From assembly GCA_037046735.1 (NCBI GenBank), contig JBAOHC010000010.1, positions 1 through 8,111 on the forward strand: a stretch of DNA of 8,111 bases, given 5' to 3'. Origin of the DNA: JADKAV01 sp037046735 (GTDB lineage: Bacteria; Actinomycetota; Actinomycetes; S36-B12; UBA10799). The position numbers and the translations under genes were made by a program. This document shows positions 1-6,340 of this stretch, piece after piece. Position 1 is the stretch's first letter, and every line of letters begins with the position of its first letter. The notes under the pieces were generated by a model that had not been told where the DNA came from, did not search any database, and worked only from the letters and a program-made list of their open reading frames with translations.

Positions 1-606
1 ACCCCAGCCACGGCGCTGAACCTGGCGTATCACCATGAGCACCACGAAGGTGGTCAGGCCCATGCCGAGCAGCGCCAGCAGTCCGGTCAGGGGTCCGCTT
101 CCGCTGAGGAGCAGCGCCATGGCCACGATGGGCAGGAACTCCCCTATCGCGCCGGCCGCGAAGATGAACGGTCCGAGCGGGCTGGCCATGATGCCGCTGT
201 CGCGCATGATGGGCAGCAGCGTGCCCAGGGCGGTGGTGGTCAGGGCCACTGCGATCGCAAGGAAGTCGTTGACGATGCCCGCCTGCCACAGCAATGCCGT
301 GACAGCCAGGGAGATGACGGCGCTGATGAGCCAGGCCCGCAGGCCCAGCTTGCCGGGCGGCTGTCGCATGAGCTTCAGGTCCAGTTCGTAGCCCGCGAGC
401 AGGAAGAGGAACGACAGCCCGAGTGTTGACAGCAGGTCCACGTCCTCAGGGGTGGCCACCCCGAGCCCCTGCTGTCCGATCAGCACGCCGCCGGCCAGCA
501 TGAAGACCACCGCGGGGATCGCCAGTCTGGGCATCAATCGGGCAAGCAACGGAGCGAGAGCCGCGATGATGATCACGAAGAACAGCGACGTCAACTCGGA
601 ATCCAT
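1..606 (-). CDS. CPA2-type cation/proton antiporter, N-terminal part (runs off the window)
   Basis: Reading leftward from the ATG at 606-604, the frame is open for 202 codons to base 1, so only the N-terminal part is present. The translation is very hydrophobic, with about six membrane segments: residues about 5-20, 28-48, 58-76, 88-110, 113-133 and 147-168. It includes the LFLLAGYELD segment (67-76) typical of the Na+/H+ exchanger domain (PF00999) in Kef/GerN-like CPA2 transporters, which exchange Na+ or K+ for protons across the cytoplasmic membrane. The position where relatives carry an Asp pair or Asn-Asp reads AGAIGEFLPI (151-160), so only Glu156 is acidic there. The ribosome binding site is weak (AGG three bases before ATG), and an in-frame stop at 645-643 rules out a longer start. 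It lies 54 bp downstream of another antiporter on the same strand, so co-transcription is likely. The substrate ion cannot be read from the sequence. Confidence 0.85.
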   Translation of the reverse strand, partial: MDSELTSLFFVIIIAALAPLLARLMPRLAIPAVVFMLAGGVLIGQQGLGVATPEDVDLLSTLGLSFLFLLAGYELDLKLMRQPPGKLGLRAWLISAVISLAVTALLWQAGIVNDFLAIAVALTTTALGTLLPIMRDSGIMASPLGPFIFAAGAIGEFLPIVAMALLLSGSGPLTGLLALLGMGLTTFVVLMVIRQVQRRGWG

Positions 607-660
607 GCGCCTACTGTGCCCGAGGCCATCCTCTGGCAGTGATCAGCCCACCGCGTTGTC

Positions 661-1884
661 CTACACCGTCTCGGGCGTGGGGCGGCCTGCCCGCCGATCC
701 AACGTGCGCAGCACCTGGGATGCAGTGACGCCATGCACCCCGATCGAAACCAGCACGGCGAACGCCACCGTGGCCCAGATGAGGTCCCCGGCCGGGAAGA
801 CGGCGTGGGTCATGGCGTAGGCGACGTAGTAGAACGACCCGATGCCCCGCACCCCGAAGAAGGCGATCGTGCGCCGTTCCGATCCGAGCATGCCGCTGCC
901 AGTCATCGCCAACCAGCCGGTGAGGGGACGAACGATCAGGGCGAGCAGGATGCCCCAGGCGGCCGCCGCCGGGGTGAGCGCGGCGAGCAGCCCGCCACCG
1001 ACGAGGTACCCGAAGCCCAGCAGCAGAGCCAGGGTCAGCAGGCGCTCGATCTGACCGATGAACTCGTGCAGGACCCGGTGGTACTCATGGCCGTGTTCAC
1101 ACGCCCGGATGGTCACGGCGGCACAGAACACCGCGAGGAACCCGTAGCCGCCGACCAGTTCCGCGAATCCGTAGGCGATGAAGACCGCGCTGAGCGCGAC
1201 GAGGGCCTCCGCGGTTTCCGCGAACCGCAGCGCCGCAGTCGGCGCCCGAAAGGCCAATCGGCCCAGGATCTGACCGATCACCCAACCCACGCCCACGCCC
1301 AGGGCGACTTTGCCGGCGAGCTCCCAGCCGACCCACCCCCACCCCAAGGCGCCTGCGGTCAGCAGGATCGCGGCATGCACGAAGGGGAAGGCAAGGCCGT
1401 CGTTGAGGCCCGCCTCGGAGGTCAGGGCGAAGCGCACCTCGTCCTCGCTGTCGGGGTCGTCGGTGGGCTCCCCGACCTGGACGTCGGAGGCGAGTACCGG
1501 GTCGGTCGGCGCCAGCGCAGCCCCCAGCAGCAGGGCCGCTGCCAGCCCCACACCCAGCATTCCCCACGCCAGGACAGCAGCCACCGCGATGAACAGCGGC
1601 ATGCCTATGCCGAGCAGCCGCCACGTGCTTGCCCACCCCCGCCAGGAGAGCGGCCGGTCCAGGGCCAGACCGACTCCCATCAGAGCCACGATCACGCAGA
1701 CCTCGGTGAGGTGCTCGACGAGATCGGGATTCAGGGTCGGCGCGGGGCCACCAGGGAACTGCGCCGCGAGAACACCGACGGTGACGAAGATGATGGCTGG
1801 GGACACTGGCAGTCGCGACACGAGGCGGGGCAGGATCGCTGCACACAACAAAGCCAACCCGGCCAGGGCGTAGACGGCGCTCAT
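661..1884 (-). CDS. NhaP-like cation:proton antiporter (CPA1, Na_H_Exchanger family)
   Basis: A 407-residue polytopic membrane protein, about the usual length for short bacterial CPA1 exchangers. It shows the family signatures: APTDP (residues 125-129), then EAGLNDG (157-163) with the Asn161-Asp162 pair expected to bind the cation or proton, an Arg-Pro at 321-322, and FFGVRG (342-347) near the end of the membrane domain. It has only a short hydrophilic tail, with no TrkA or nucleotide-binding regulatory domain. A GTG at 1893 would add three residues, but I prefer the ATG at 1884 because GGGGTG lies about 6 bases upstream of it, whereas nothing resembling a Shine-Dalgarno site precedes the GTG. 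It sits between a hemerythrin gene upstream and a CPA2-type antiporter downstream, all leftward. The likely role is electroneutral Na+/H+ or K+/H+ exchange for pH and salt homeostasis; ion preference is inference. Confidence 0.9.
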   Translation of the reverse strand: MSAVYALAGLALLCAAILPRLVSRLPVSPAIIFVTVGVLAAQFPGGPAPTLNPDLVEHLTEVCVIVALMGVGLALDRPLSWRGWASTWRLLGIGMPLFIAVAAVLAWGMLGVGLAAALLLGAALAPTDPVLASDVQVGEPTDDPDSEDEVRFALTSEAGLNDGLAFPFVHAAILLTAGALGWGWVGWELAGKVALGVGVGWVIGQILGRLAFRAPTAALRFAETAEALVALSAVFIAYGFAELVGGYGFLAVFCAAVTIRACEHGHEYHRVLHEFIGQIERLLTLALLLGFGYLVGGGLLAALTPAAAAWGILLALIVRPLTGWLAMTGSGMLGSERRTIAFFGVRGIGSFYYVAYAMTHAVFPAGDLIWATVAFAVLVSIGVHGVTASQVLRTLDRRAGRPTPETV

Positions 1885-1909
1885 CGCGAACACCCCGATG
1901 GACGTGCAA

Positions 1910-1947
1910 CGGCCCCGGTAGTCCGTCGGTGGGAGCTACCGGGGCCG
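1910..1947 (-). terminator. Terminator-like hairpin between hemerythrin and antiporter genes
   Basis: A perfect 12-bp inverted repeat (1910-1921 with 1936-1947, arm CGGCCCCGGTAG) encloses a 14-base loop. It starts 16 bases after the hemerythrin stop codon and ends 26 bases before the antiporter start. No clear T-tract follows on the minus strand, so it may be a U-less actinobacterial terminator, a partial terminator or an mRNA-stabilising hairpin. If it terminates, the antiporter pair needs its own promoter, and I see none in the short gap. Confidence 0.55.
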
Positions 1948-1962
1948 CACATGCGCGAGGAT

Positions 1963-2541
1963 TCAGCCTGTCGTGCGGCCGGACAACGCGTCGCGCAGCC
2001 GGTCCACCATGCCGACGCCCGGGCCCACCAGCTTGTGGAACAGCTCGCTGTGCGGAGCCTGCGGATGCGGTCGGGTGGGGGCGATCTTCTCGGCCATCTC
2101 GACCTTGCCGCGCAACTCCACCAGCGTCTCAGCGGGAATAGCTGCGCGCATCTTCGGGAACTGCTCTGACTCCTCGTCTGACACGTGATCGGCCGGCACC
2201 TCCTGGATGCGGGATACACACCGCGGGAACTGCGGGTCCGACACGTCGAGGCCCTCCAGCTGCTTGAGCAACTCCTCAAGCTCCTGGTGCTCCGCCTTGT
2301 CGTGCTCGACATCCTGCTTGCCGTCCTCGAGGTACTGCTCCATGGCCGGGTAGACGTACATCTCCTCGGCCACCGAGTGCTTGATCAGCATCGCGATGAC
2401 CTGGTCAGCGATATCGCGCGCGTTGGGCTGCTGCTCGGGCTGGGCGATCTGATCCAGTAGCGACTCCACCTCACGGTGCTCGCTCATCAGCAGGTCGATC
2501 ACGTCCTGTTCCTCGGACGGCAGGTGCGGAACTGCGCTCAT
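1963..2541 (-). CDS. Hemerythrin HHE-domain protein
   Basis: A 192-residue soluble protein with a four-helix hemerythrin/HHE cation-binding fold in its first 135 residues. Candidate di-iron ligands lie in the expected helices: His22 (SEHREV), His55 and Glu59 (KHSVAEEMYVYP), His80 and His85 (EHDKAEHQEL), and His119 with Glu123 or Glu124 (HVSDEESEQFP). Such proteins bind O2, NO or peroxide-derived species, or act as iron-dependent sensors or scavengers. The C-terminal 57 residues have no recognised domain. The start is the ATG at 2541, because AGGAGGG (2554-2548) lies 6 bases upstream; an in-frame ATG eight codons earlier overlaps this ribosome binding site and is unlikely. The gene is divergent from the DUF4190-like gene and is followed by a hairpin and two antiporter genes. 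A role in oxidative or nitrosative stress is inferred from the family. Confidence 0.92.
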   Translation of the reverse strand: MSAVPHLPSEEQDVIDLLMSEHREVESLLDQIAQPEQQPNARDIADQVIAMLIKHSVAEEMYVYPAMEQYLEDGKQDVEHDKAEHQELEELLKQLEGLDVSDPQFPRCVSRIQEVPADHVSDEESEQFPKMRAAIPAETLVELRGKVEMAEKIAPTRPHPQAPHSELFHKLVGPGVGMVDRLRDALSGRTTG

Positions 2542-2621
2542 GGGTATCCCTCCTATGGGTGACATCCAGTGTTTTCCCCGCGCGGGCCATCACATACCGC
2601 CCGGGCCTCGACACCCGCACT

Positions 2622-2646
2622 GAATGTCCGGCGTTCTACCGGGTAA
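2622..2646 (+). promoter_or_regulatory. Candidate sigma-B/F-type promoter for DUF4190-topoisomerase unit
   Basis: GAAT (2622-2625), a 15-base spacer and GGGTAA (2641-2646) fit the actinobacterial general-stress sigma pattern GNNT-N14-16-GGGTA. The -10 element ends 31 bases before the ATG at 2678, a reasonable leader containing the AAGGAG ribosome binding site. The -35 half is a weak match that occurs often by chance; support comes mainly from the GGGTA element and from two similar sites at 6239-6313. Confidence 0.35.
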
Positions 2647-2677
2647 TGGTCGACCACCTTCGACACAAGGAGTCGAC

Positions 2678-3151
2678 ATGTCCTATCAAGCCCCTGACCC
2701 CTACCAGCCTGGTGTGCAGAACCCGCCACCCCCGCGGGTGGTCCACGACAGTGACCCCACGCCCCCCCGGGTCATGCAGGACCCCGTCTACGAAGAGCGC
2801 ATCCGTCCTGCCAAAACCTCCGCCGCCGCCGCGTTCGCCTTGGTCTTCGGCGTCTCAGCGATCATCACCGTTCTCACGGTGCTCCTCGGGCCATTGGCGA
2901 TCGTCCTGGCCATCATCGGAATCATCCTGGGCATCGTCGGGATCCGGAACTCGAAACGGGTCGGCGTGACCGGCAAGGGAGTGGCGATCGGCGGTCTGGT
3001 GCTCAGCATCCTGGCGCTGTTGCTGGGCGTCGCCCTGGCCGCCGGCATCACGTTCTACCTCAATGATGAGCAAGCCGTGAACCGGATCGAGCAGCAGGTG
3101 GAGAACCTGCGCGACCAGCTGCCGGACAACGTCAACATCCCGCAGCCGTAG
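2678..3151 (+). CDS. DUF4190-like membrane protein
   Basis: A 157-residue protein. Residues 1-46 are Pro-rich and hydrophilic, with a short internal duplication (PPRVVHDSDPT then PPRVMQDP). A hydrophobic block at about 48-90 forms two close membrane segments ending in GIVGIRNSKR. The loop VTGKGVAIGG (97-106) leads into another membrane segment (about 103-127). A short charged tail (129-157) looks helical. This segment-loop-segment layout, with GKG-(V)AIGGLVLSIL, is characteristic of DUF4190 proteins in Actinomycetota, whose biochemical function is unknown. The start is the ATG at 2678, supported by AAGGAG at 2667-2672, 5 bases upstream; an in-frame ATG at 2624 lacks such a site. The topoisomerase gene begins 8 bases after its stop, which indicates one transcript and probably translational coupling. 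Confidence 0.88.
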   Translation: MSYQAPDPYQPGVQNPPPPRVVHDSDPTPPRVMQDPVYEERIRPAKTSAAAAFALVFGVSAIITVLTVLLGPLAIVLAIIGIILGIVGIRNSKRVGVTGKGVAIGGLVLSILALLLGVALAAGITFYLNDEQAVNRIEQQVENLRDQLPDNVNIPQP

Positions 3152-3159
3152 TTGCTCTG

Positions 3160-4098
3160 ATGCCCCGGCTCCGGCGCGTCGACCCCACCTCCAACGGATG
3201 GACCCGACGCCGCCGGGGCCGGGGTTTCGCATATCTGGATCACGAGGGTCAGCGGCTGTCCCCAGAGGATTCCGCGCAGTGCAAGGCGCTAGTGATCCCG
3301 CCTGCCTGGGTCGATGTCTGGATCTCTCCGCACCCCAACGGGCATATCCAGGCCGTCGGTACCGACGAGGCAGGTCGGCGCCAGTACCTCTATCACCCGC
3401 AGTGGCGTGAGCAGCGCGACGCCGAGAAGTTCGACCGAGTGCTCGACTTCGGCCGCAGTCTGCCGGCGGCCAGGAAGCTCGCCGAAAGGCACCTGGCGCT
3501 GCCCGGCATGCCGTTTGAGCGCTCCCTGGCCGCCGCGTTCCGGTTCCTGGACCTGGGAGGTCTACGGGTGGGCGGGGAGGCTTACGAGGGGACGGGTTTG
3601 GCGACCTTGCGCCGCGATCACACGAGCACCCGACACGGCGTGATCAGGCTGCGCTTCACGGGGAAGTCCGGCAAGGACCACGACCTCATCATCGATGATG
3701 CCGAGCTGCTGGCGGTGGTACGCACCCTGCTGCGGCGGCGCGGCGGGGGCGAGGAGTTACTGGCCTACAAGAGCGACGGCGTCTGGCGCGACGTGACGAG
3801 CGCGGACATCAACGCCTATCTGTCCCAGATCGGGGTGCTGGGCACCGCCAAGGACTTCCGCACCTGGCAGGCGGGCCTGCGGGCACTGAGCCAGCTGGCC
3901 GGCGCCGACGGATCGAAACGGGCAGTGACGCAGGCGATGCAGGCCGCCGCCGAGCATCTCGGCAACACCCCTGCGATCGCCAAGAACTCCTACGTGGATC
4001 CGCGCCTGGTGCAGGCGTACTGGGACGGTGACCTGCCCGATCATGATGCGGAGCAACTGCACGAGTGGGAGCCCGCCCTGTTCGAGGTGCTCGGCTGA
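3160..4098 (+). CDS. DNA topoisomerase IB (poxvirus-type)
   Basis: A 312-residue protein, close to the usual length of bacterial poxvirus-type topoisomerase IB. The enzyme relaxes positive and negative supercoils by nicking one strand through a 3'-phosphotyrosine link, without ATP. Visible features are an N-terminal DNA-binding domain (about 1-100, including VIPPAW, 45-50) and a catalytic domain with Arg136 (LRVGGEAYEG), Lys169 (FTGKSGK), Arg234 (KDFRTW) and the nucleophile Tyr278 (AIAKNSYVDP). Asn269 sits nine residues before the tyrosine, where vaccinia enzyme has a catalytic histidine; Asn there is, as I recall, usual for the bacterial branch. All catalytic positions look intact. There is no clear Shine-Dalgarno site before the ATG at 3160, which lies 8 bases after the DUF4190 stop, so translation is probably coupled. 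The gene is often accessory in bacteria; a link to stress or supercoiling control is inference. Confidence 0.95.
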   Translation: MPRLRRVDPTSNGWTRRRRGRGFAYLDHEGQRLSPEDSAQCKALVIPPAWVDVWISPHPNGHIQAVGTDEAGRRQYLYHPQWREQRDAEKFDRVLDFGRSLPAARKLAERHLALPGMPFERSLAAAFRFLDLGGLRVGGEAYEGTGLATLRRDHTSTRHGVIRLRFTGKSGKDHDLIIDDAELLAVVRTLLRRRGGGEELLAYKSDGVWRDVTSADINAYLSQIGVLGTAKDFRTWQAGLRALSQLAGADGSKRAVTQAMQAAAEHLGNTPAIAKNSYVDPRLVQAYWDGDLPDHDAEQLHEWEPALFEVLG

Positions 4099-4464
4099 AC
4101 ACCACCGCCACAGCGCTTCTGAGGAGCTGGTTCCTGGGCGTCCTGGTGGTCGGCCTGGCCTGCCGACACCTGCGTCGTTTCGTCGGCGGCTGAGTGTGAG
4201 GGTGGGGTGGACCAGGTGCCAAGGGTTTGCGTGGCCGCCGTCGACTCGTGTCCAGGTCTGGTTGGCGCGCGATCAAGATCAACCAAATCCGCGAAGACGC
4301 GCCGCATTTCGTGTCCGAAATGTCTCGTTCACGGCGCGTCGCTGGTTCGATGTGATCTTGAGCGGGCACTTTTCAACCAGATGTGGACGAAGCGCGCGGT
4401 AGGCCTCCAATCGACAAGGCCTTACGAACCGGCGAAATGCCCGCTCAAGTCCCAGGACTGTAAG
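4099..4464. other. Intergenic region rich in nested inverted repeats; candidate structured RNA or small palindromic element
   Basis: There is no convincing gene between the topoisomerase stop and the terminator hairpin. The region shows nested complementary arms: TCAAGATCA (4273-4281) with TGATCTTGA (4353-4361); ACCA (4282-4285) with TGGT (4343-4346); GACGCGCCG (4296-4304) with CGGCGCGTC (4332-4340); and CATTTC (4305-4310) with GAAATG (4317-4322). Together they could fold about 89 nt. A second 12-bp pair, CTTGAGCGGGCA (4357-4368) with TGCCCGCTCAAG (4438-4449), overlaps the first outer arm, so the two folds would exclude each other. Two copies of AGGCCT (4401-4406 and 4417-4422) could form an inner stem of the second fold. 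Whether this is a small RNA, a leader-like switch or the relic of a mobile element cannot be told from sequence alone. No promoter was identified. Confidence 0.4.
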
Positions 4465-4502
4465 AAGGTCCCCCTCCGCATCTGCGGAAGGGGACCTTTC
4501 TT
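4464..4502 (-). terminator. Strong intrinsic terminator downstream of DUF3618 gene, probably bidirectional
   Basis: A hairpin with a nine-pair outer stem (4465-4473 with 4490-4498, AAGGTCCCC/GGGGACCTT), one C-A mismatch and a five-pair inner stem (4475-4479 with 4484-4488) closes on an ATCT loop. On the plus strand it runs into TTTCTT, and on the minus strand into a pyrimidine-rich CTTCTTA. It lies 19 bases beyond the stop of the leftward DUF3618 gene, so it most likely ends the 6202-4517 operon. It could also stop rightward transcription from the topoisomerase side. Confidence 0.85.
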
Positions 4503-4516
4503 GGGGCAGGCAGGTT

Positions 4517-5052
4517 CTACTGCTTCACGGTCTCTTTGACCTGCTCGGCGCCGGACTTGGCCTCCTGCGCCACCTCCTGCAGAGCCTGCTTGCCGCTCTC
4601 CTGAGCGGAGGCGACGACATTCTGCGCCGTCTCCTGCAGCGGCTTCACGACGTCACTGTCGACGGCCTTCTGCACCACATCCTGCTCCTTCTGCGATGCC
4701 GGCAGCAGCGATCCGATCAACCATCCCACCGCGAAGGCTCCAGGCCCACCGCCAGCGGGTTGCCCTGCGTGGTGCGCCGGGCCCGTGTCGGTACTTCGCT
4801 GACAGTGTCCCGGGCCGAAGCCACGGACTCCTTCGCGGAGGAGACTCCGGAGTCGGCCGAACCCATGATCTTGTCCTTCACCTGCGTCACTGAATCCTTC
4901 ATCCTCTCGGCGCTGCGGTTGGCCATCCCACTGGGGCTGACCTTCTCCTGCAACGCATCGACGTTCTCCTTGAGATCCTGGCGTGTGCGCTCGATCTCCT
5001 CTTGAATCTCTTCAGGGGTACTACCGGTGCTACTGCTGCTGCTCATGCTCAT
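4517..5052 (-). pseudogene. DUF3618 domain protein, frameshifted
   Basis: The start is the ATG at 5052, with AGGA 5 bases upstream, overlapping the stop of the preceding gene as ATGA. Residues 12-40 carry the DUF3618 signature (TPEEIQEEIERTRQDL, DALQEKVSP). An amphipathic Ser/Ala/Val-rich stretch follows, then GNPLAVGL (97-104). At that point the frame runs into seven unrelated residues and a stop near 4717. One frame over, the sequence continues as AFAVGWLIGSLLPASQKEQD and a long amphipathic helix ending at 4517. In intact relatives GNPLA-GL is followed directly by such a membrane segment, so one base is missing near 4739-4740 (CTG-GA-GCC). Restoring one base gives about 178 residues. DUF3618 proteins are predicted membrane-anchored helices of unknown function. 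The downstream frame still looks coding, so the break is recent, or is a sequencing error. An internal GTG at 4729 could start a 70-residue remnant. Confidence 0.85.
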
Positions 5053-5477
5053 GACTGTCCTTTCAACGTGTCCGCAACGTCCTTGATGCTCTCGACCGTG
5101 CGCTCAGGCTTGGGGTTGACCTCAGCGATCTTCTTCTTGCCCTTCGAGAAGAGCACGCCCGCCACGATCAGCCAGATGACTGCCACGATGAAGTAGCACC
5201 AGGCGAGATCGATGTCGAACAGACGCTGCAGACCCTCAGCGGCCGCCAGGGAAAGCAGGATCAGCGCCACGGCCGACAGGGCGCCGGCCATGGCCATCAT
5301 GGCGGCGCCAACCATGGCTACCGAAGCTTCCTGCTTGATCTCTGCGCGGGCTAGAGCCACCTCTTGCCGGAAGAGGCGGGAGGTATCCTCGGTCAGGTTC
5401 GAGATCAGCTCCGACAGCGGCTGTTCCGGGGACGGTGTCTGCTTCTCCCGGACGTCGATATTGTCCGCGTTACTCAT
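5049..5477 (-). CDS. Phage holin family protein (Holin_X, actinobacterial holin superfamily III)
   Basis: A 142-residue protein. Residues 21-52 form a charged helix (LSELISNLTEDTSRLF, then RQEVALARAEIKQEA). Two membrane segments follow (about 54-80 and 91-110), then a basic stop-transfer SKGKKK (111-116), and a tail with NPKPERTVESIKDVADTLKG, a characteristic end of the Holin_X family (PF07332). Despite the name, family members in actinobacteria are usually chromosomal membrane proteins with no lysis genes nearby, and none is seen here. The ATG at 5477 overlaps the stop of the upstream gene (ATGA, 5477-5474), and its own stop overlaps the next start (5052-5049), so all three genes are translationally coupled. 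A membrane-stabilising or stress function is inferred from context; no enzyme activity is expected. Confidence 0.9.
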   Translation of the reverse strand: MSNADNIDVREKQTPSPEQPLSELISNLTEDTSRLFRQEVALARAEIKQEASVAMVGAAMMAMAGALSAVALILLSLAAAEGLQRLFDIDLAWCYFIVAVIWLIVAGVLFSKGKKKIAEVNPKPERTVESIKDVADTLKGQS

Positions 5478-6202
5478 GACTTGTCCCGGCGAACCTGTCC
5501 GATGCTGGTGCCGGTCTCGGGCAGAACCTCGCCCACCCCGATCGGCTGGTCACTCTTCGGGTAGGCCGACTCAGAGTCGAAAGCGCGCTGCTGCAGCGGA
5601 CCGGTCGAGCCGGCCAGCGTGTCCGTGCGCTCCCCAGTCAGGTGGGCCTCCGTCGGGATTCCAACGGCGGGCTGCATCGAGGCACCCTCCGGCTCCATCA
5701 CCGGCATGCCAGGCAGGTTGGCCTCACGCAGGTCGATGGTGCCCGACGTCTGCTTCGACGTGTTGTCGCGGGCGACCGAAACGGCGCTGCGGGTCACACG
5801 GCCCACCAGGAAGCCCAGCGCAGCGGCGCTGAGCAGGAACACCACGGGGCGCTGCCGAGCGAAGTCTTCGACCTCAACGAGCACGTCGCGCGGCTCGTGG
5901 GTGTCGATCCACTGCGACAGTTGCCGGGTGCGGCTGGCAGCCTCGCCTGCAAGGTTCGCAACGGTGCCCTGACCGGACTGGGCCGTCTGGTCGAGCTCGT
6001 CGCCGATCTCGCGGATGCTGGAAGCGAGCTTGCTCTTCTGCTCCGAGAGCTGTGTCTTCACTTCCTCCGCGACGTCGGAGGCGACATGTCGTGTCTGCTC
6101 CGAAGCGGTCTGGGCTACCGAGCGAGCCTGCGTCGCAGCCTCCTCCTTCGCCTGCTGCACGGTTGATTGTTCGGTGTCAGTGGTCGTAGTCATCGAGTCC
6201 AC
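5474..6202 (-). CDS. Coiled-coil single-pass membrane protein, first gene of envelope-stress operon
   Basis: A 242-residue protein. Residues 1-95 are an Ala/Gln/Glu/Ser-rich amphipathic helix resembling LEA or apolipoprotein-like repeats. The conserved-looking WIDTHEPRDVLVEVEDFARQ (98-117) follows, then RPVVFLLSAAALGFLVGRVTR (118-138), a single membrane anchor. A polar, Gly/Pro/Glu-rich tail of about 100 residues ends at 242. This layout (helix, a D-x-x-E-P box, ARRRP-type lead-in, anchor) is common in actinobacterial proteins encoded just before Holin_X and DUF3618 genes; function unknown. I place the start at GTG 6202, because AAAGGAG (6216-6210) lies exactly 7 bases upstream; the ATG at 6193 would leave 16 bases. 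The frame stays open far upstream to 7645, but that extension is antisense to the 6341-7435 gene. Its stop overlaps the next start as ATGA. Confidence 0.85.
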   Translation of the reverse strand: MDSMTTTTDTEQSTVQQAKEEAATQARSVAQTASEQTRHVASDVAEEVKTQLSEQKSKLASSIREIGDELDQTAQSGQGTVANLAGEAASRTRQLSQWIDTHEPRDVLVEVEDFARQRPVVFLLSAAALGFLVGRVTRSAVSVARDNTSKQTSGTIDLREANLPGMPVMEPEGASMQPAVGIPTEAHLTGERTDTLAGSTGPLQQRAFDSESAYPKSDQPIGVGEVLPETGTSIGQVRRDKS

Positions 6203-6238
6203 AGGGGAACTCCTTTCTGTGGTGGTTACGAGCGATCG

Positions 6239-6263
6239 ATACCCCCCCGGACGCGTGACATAC
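6239..6263 (-). promoter_or_regulatory. Candidate sigma-B/F-type promoter for the leftward membrane-protein operon
   Basis: On the minus strand GTAT (6263-6260), a 15-base spacer and GGGTAT (6244-6239) fit the general-stress sigma factor pattern GNNT-N14-16-GGGTAY of Actinomycetota. The -10 element ends 36 bases before the GTG start at 6202. It lies back to back with a similar site for the rightward gene. This is a pattern match only, but it is the best of the three candidates in the window because the -10 hexamer is complete. Confidence 0.5.
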
Positions 6264-6288
6264 GCCGATGTGGTCTGCACCACTGTGC

Positions 6289-6313
6289 GCATGGCACTAC
6301 GGCACCGGGGTAG
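6289..6313 (+). promoter_or_regulatory. Candidate sigma-B/F-type promoter for the CsbD-like coiled-coil gene
   Basis: GCAT (6289-6292), a 15-base spacer and GGGTAG (6308-6313) give the same architecture and spacer length as the opposing site at 6239-6263. The -10 ends 27 bases before the TTG start at 6341, leaving a leader of roughly 20 bases that contains the AAAGGAG ribosome binding site. The final G departs from the usual GGGTAY. Confidence 0.4.
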
Positions 6314-6340
6314 TCGATGGCTACGGAAAGGAGATTCAAA

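Noticed and set aside
733..2169. Rightward open frame of 478 codons
   Set aside because: It is antisense to the antiporter and the hemerythrin gene, both with clear family motifs. Its translation is Gln/His/Arg/Gly-rich without domains, as expected of a high-GC shadow.
2542..2640. Sigma-B-type promoter for the hemerythrin gene
   Set aside because: Only CGGTAT was found on the minus strand, without a GNNT element at the right distance, so the site is not supported.
4065..4193. Small rightward ORF (GTG start, about 42 codons) with a possible membrane helix (WFLGVLVVGLACRH)
   Set aside because: It overlaps the end of the topoisomerase gene and has no properly spaced ribosome binding site. The hydrophobic stretch is too short to outweigh chance. 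It is worth revisiting only if conserved in relatives.
4028..4539. Rightward open frames of 124 and 110 codons in the 4099-4516 region
   Set aside because: They have no ribosome binding site and no recognisable motif. They cross the inverted repeats and the terminator hairpin, which is better explained as noncoding.
5049..5477. Prophage lysis gene
   Set aside because: The Holin_X family is widespread in non-phage actinobacterial loci. No endolysin, structural or integrase gene is nearby, and the gene is coupled to chromosomal-type membrane genes.
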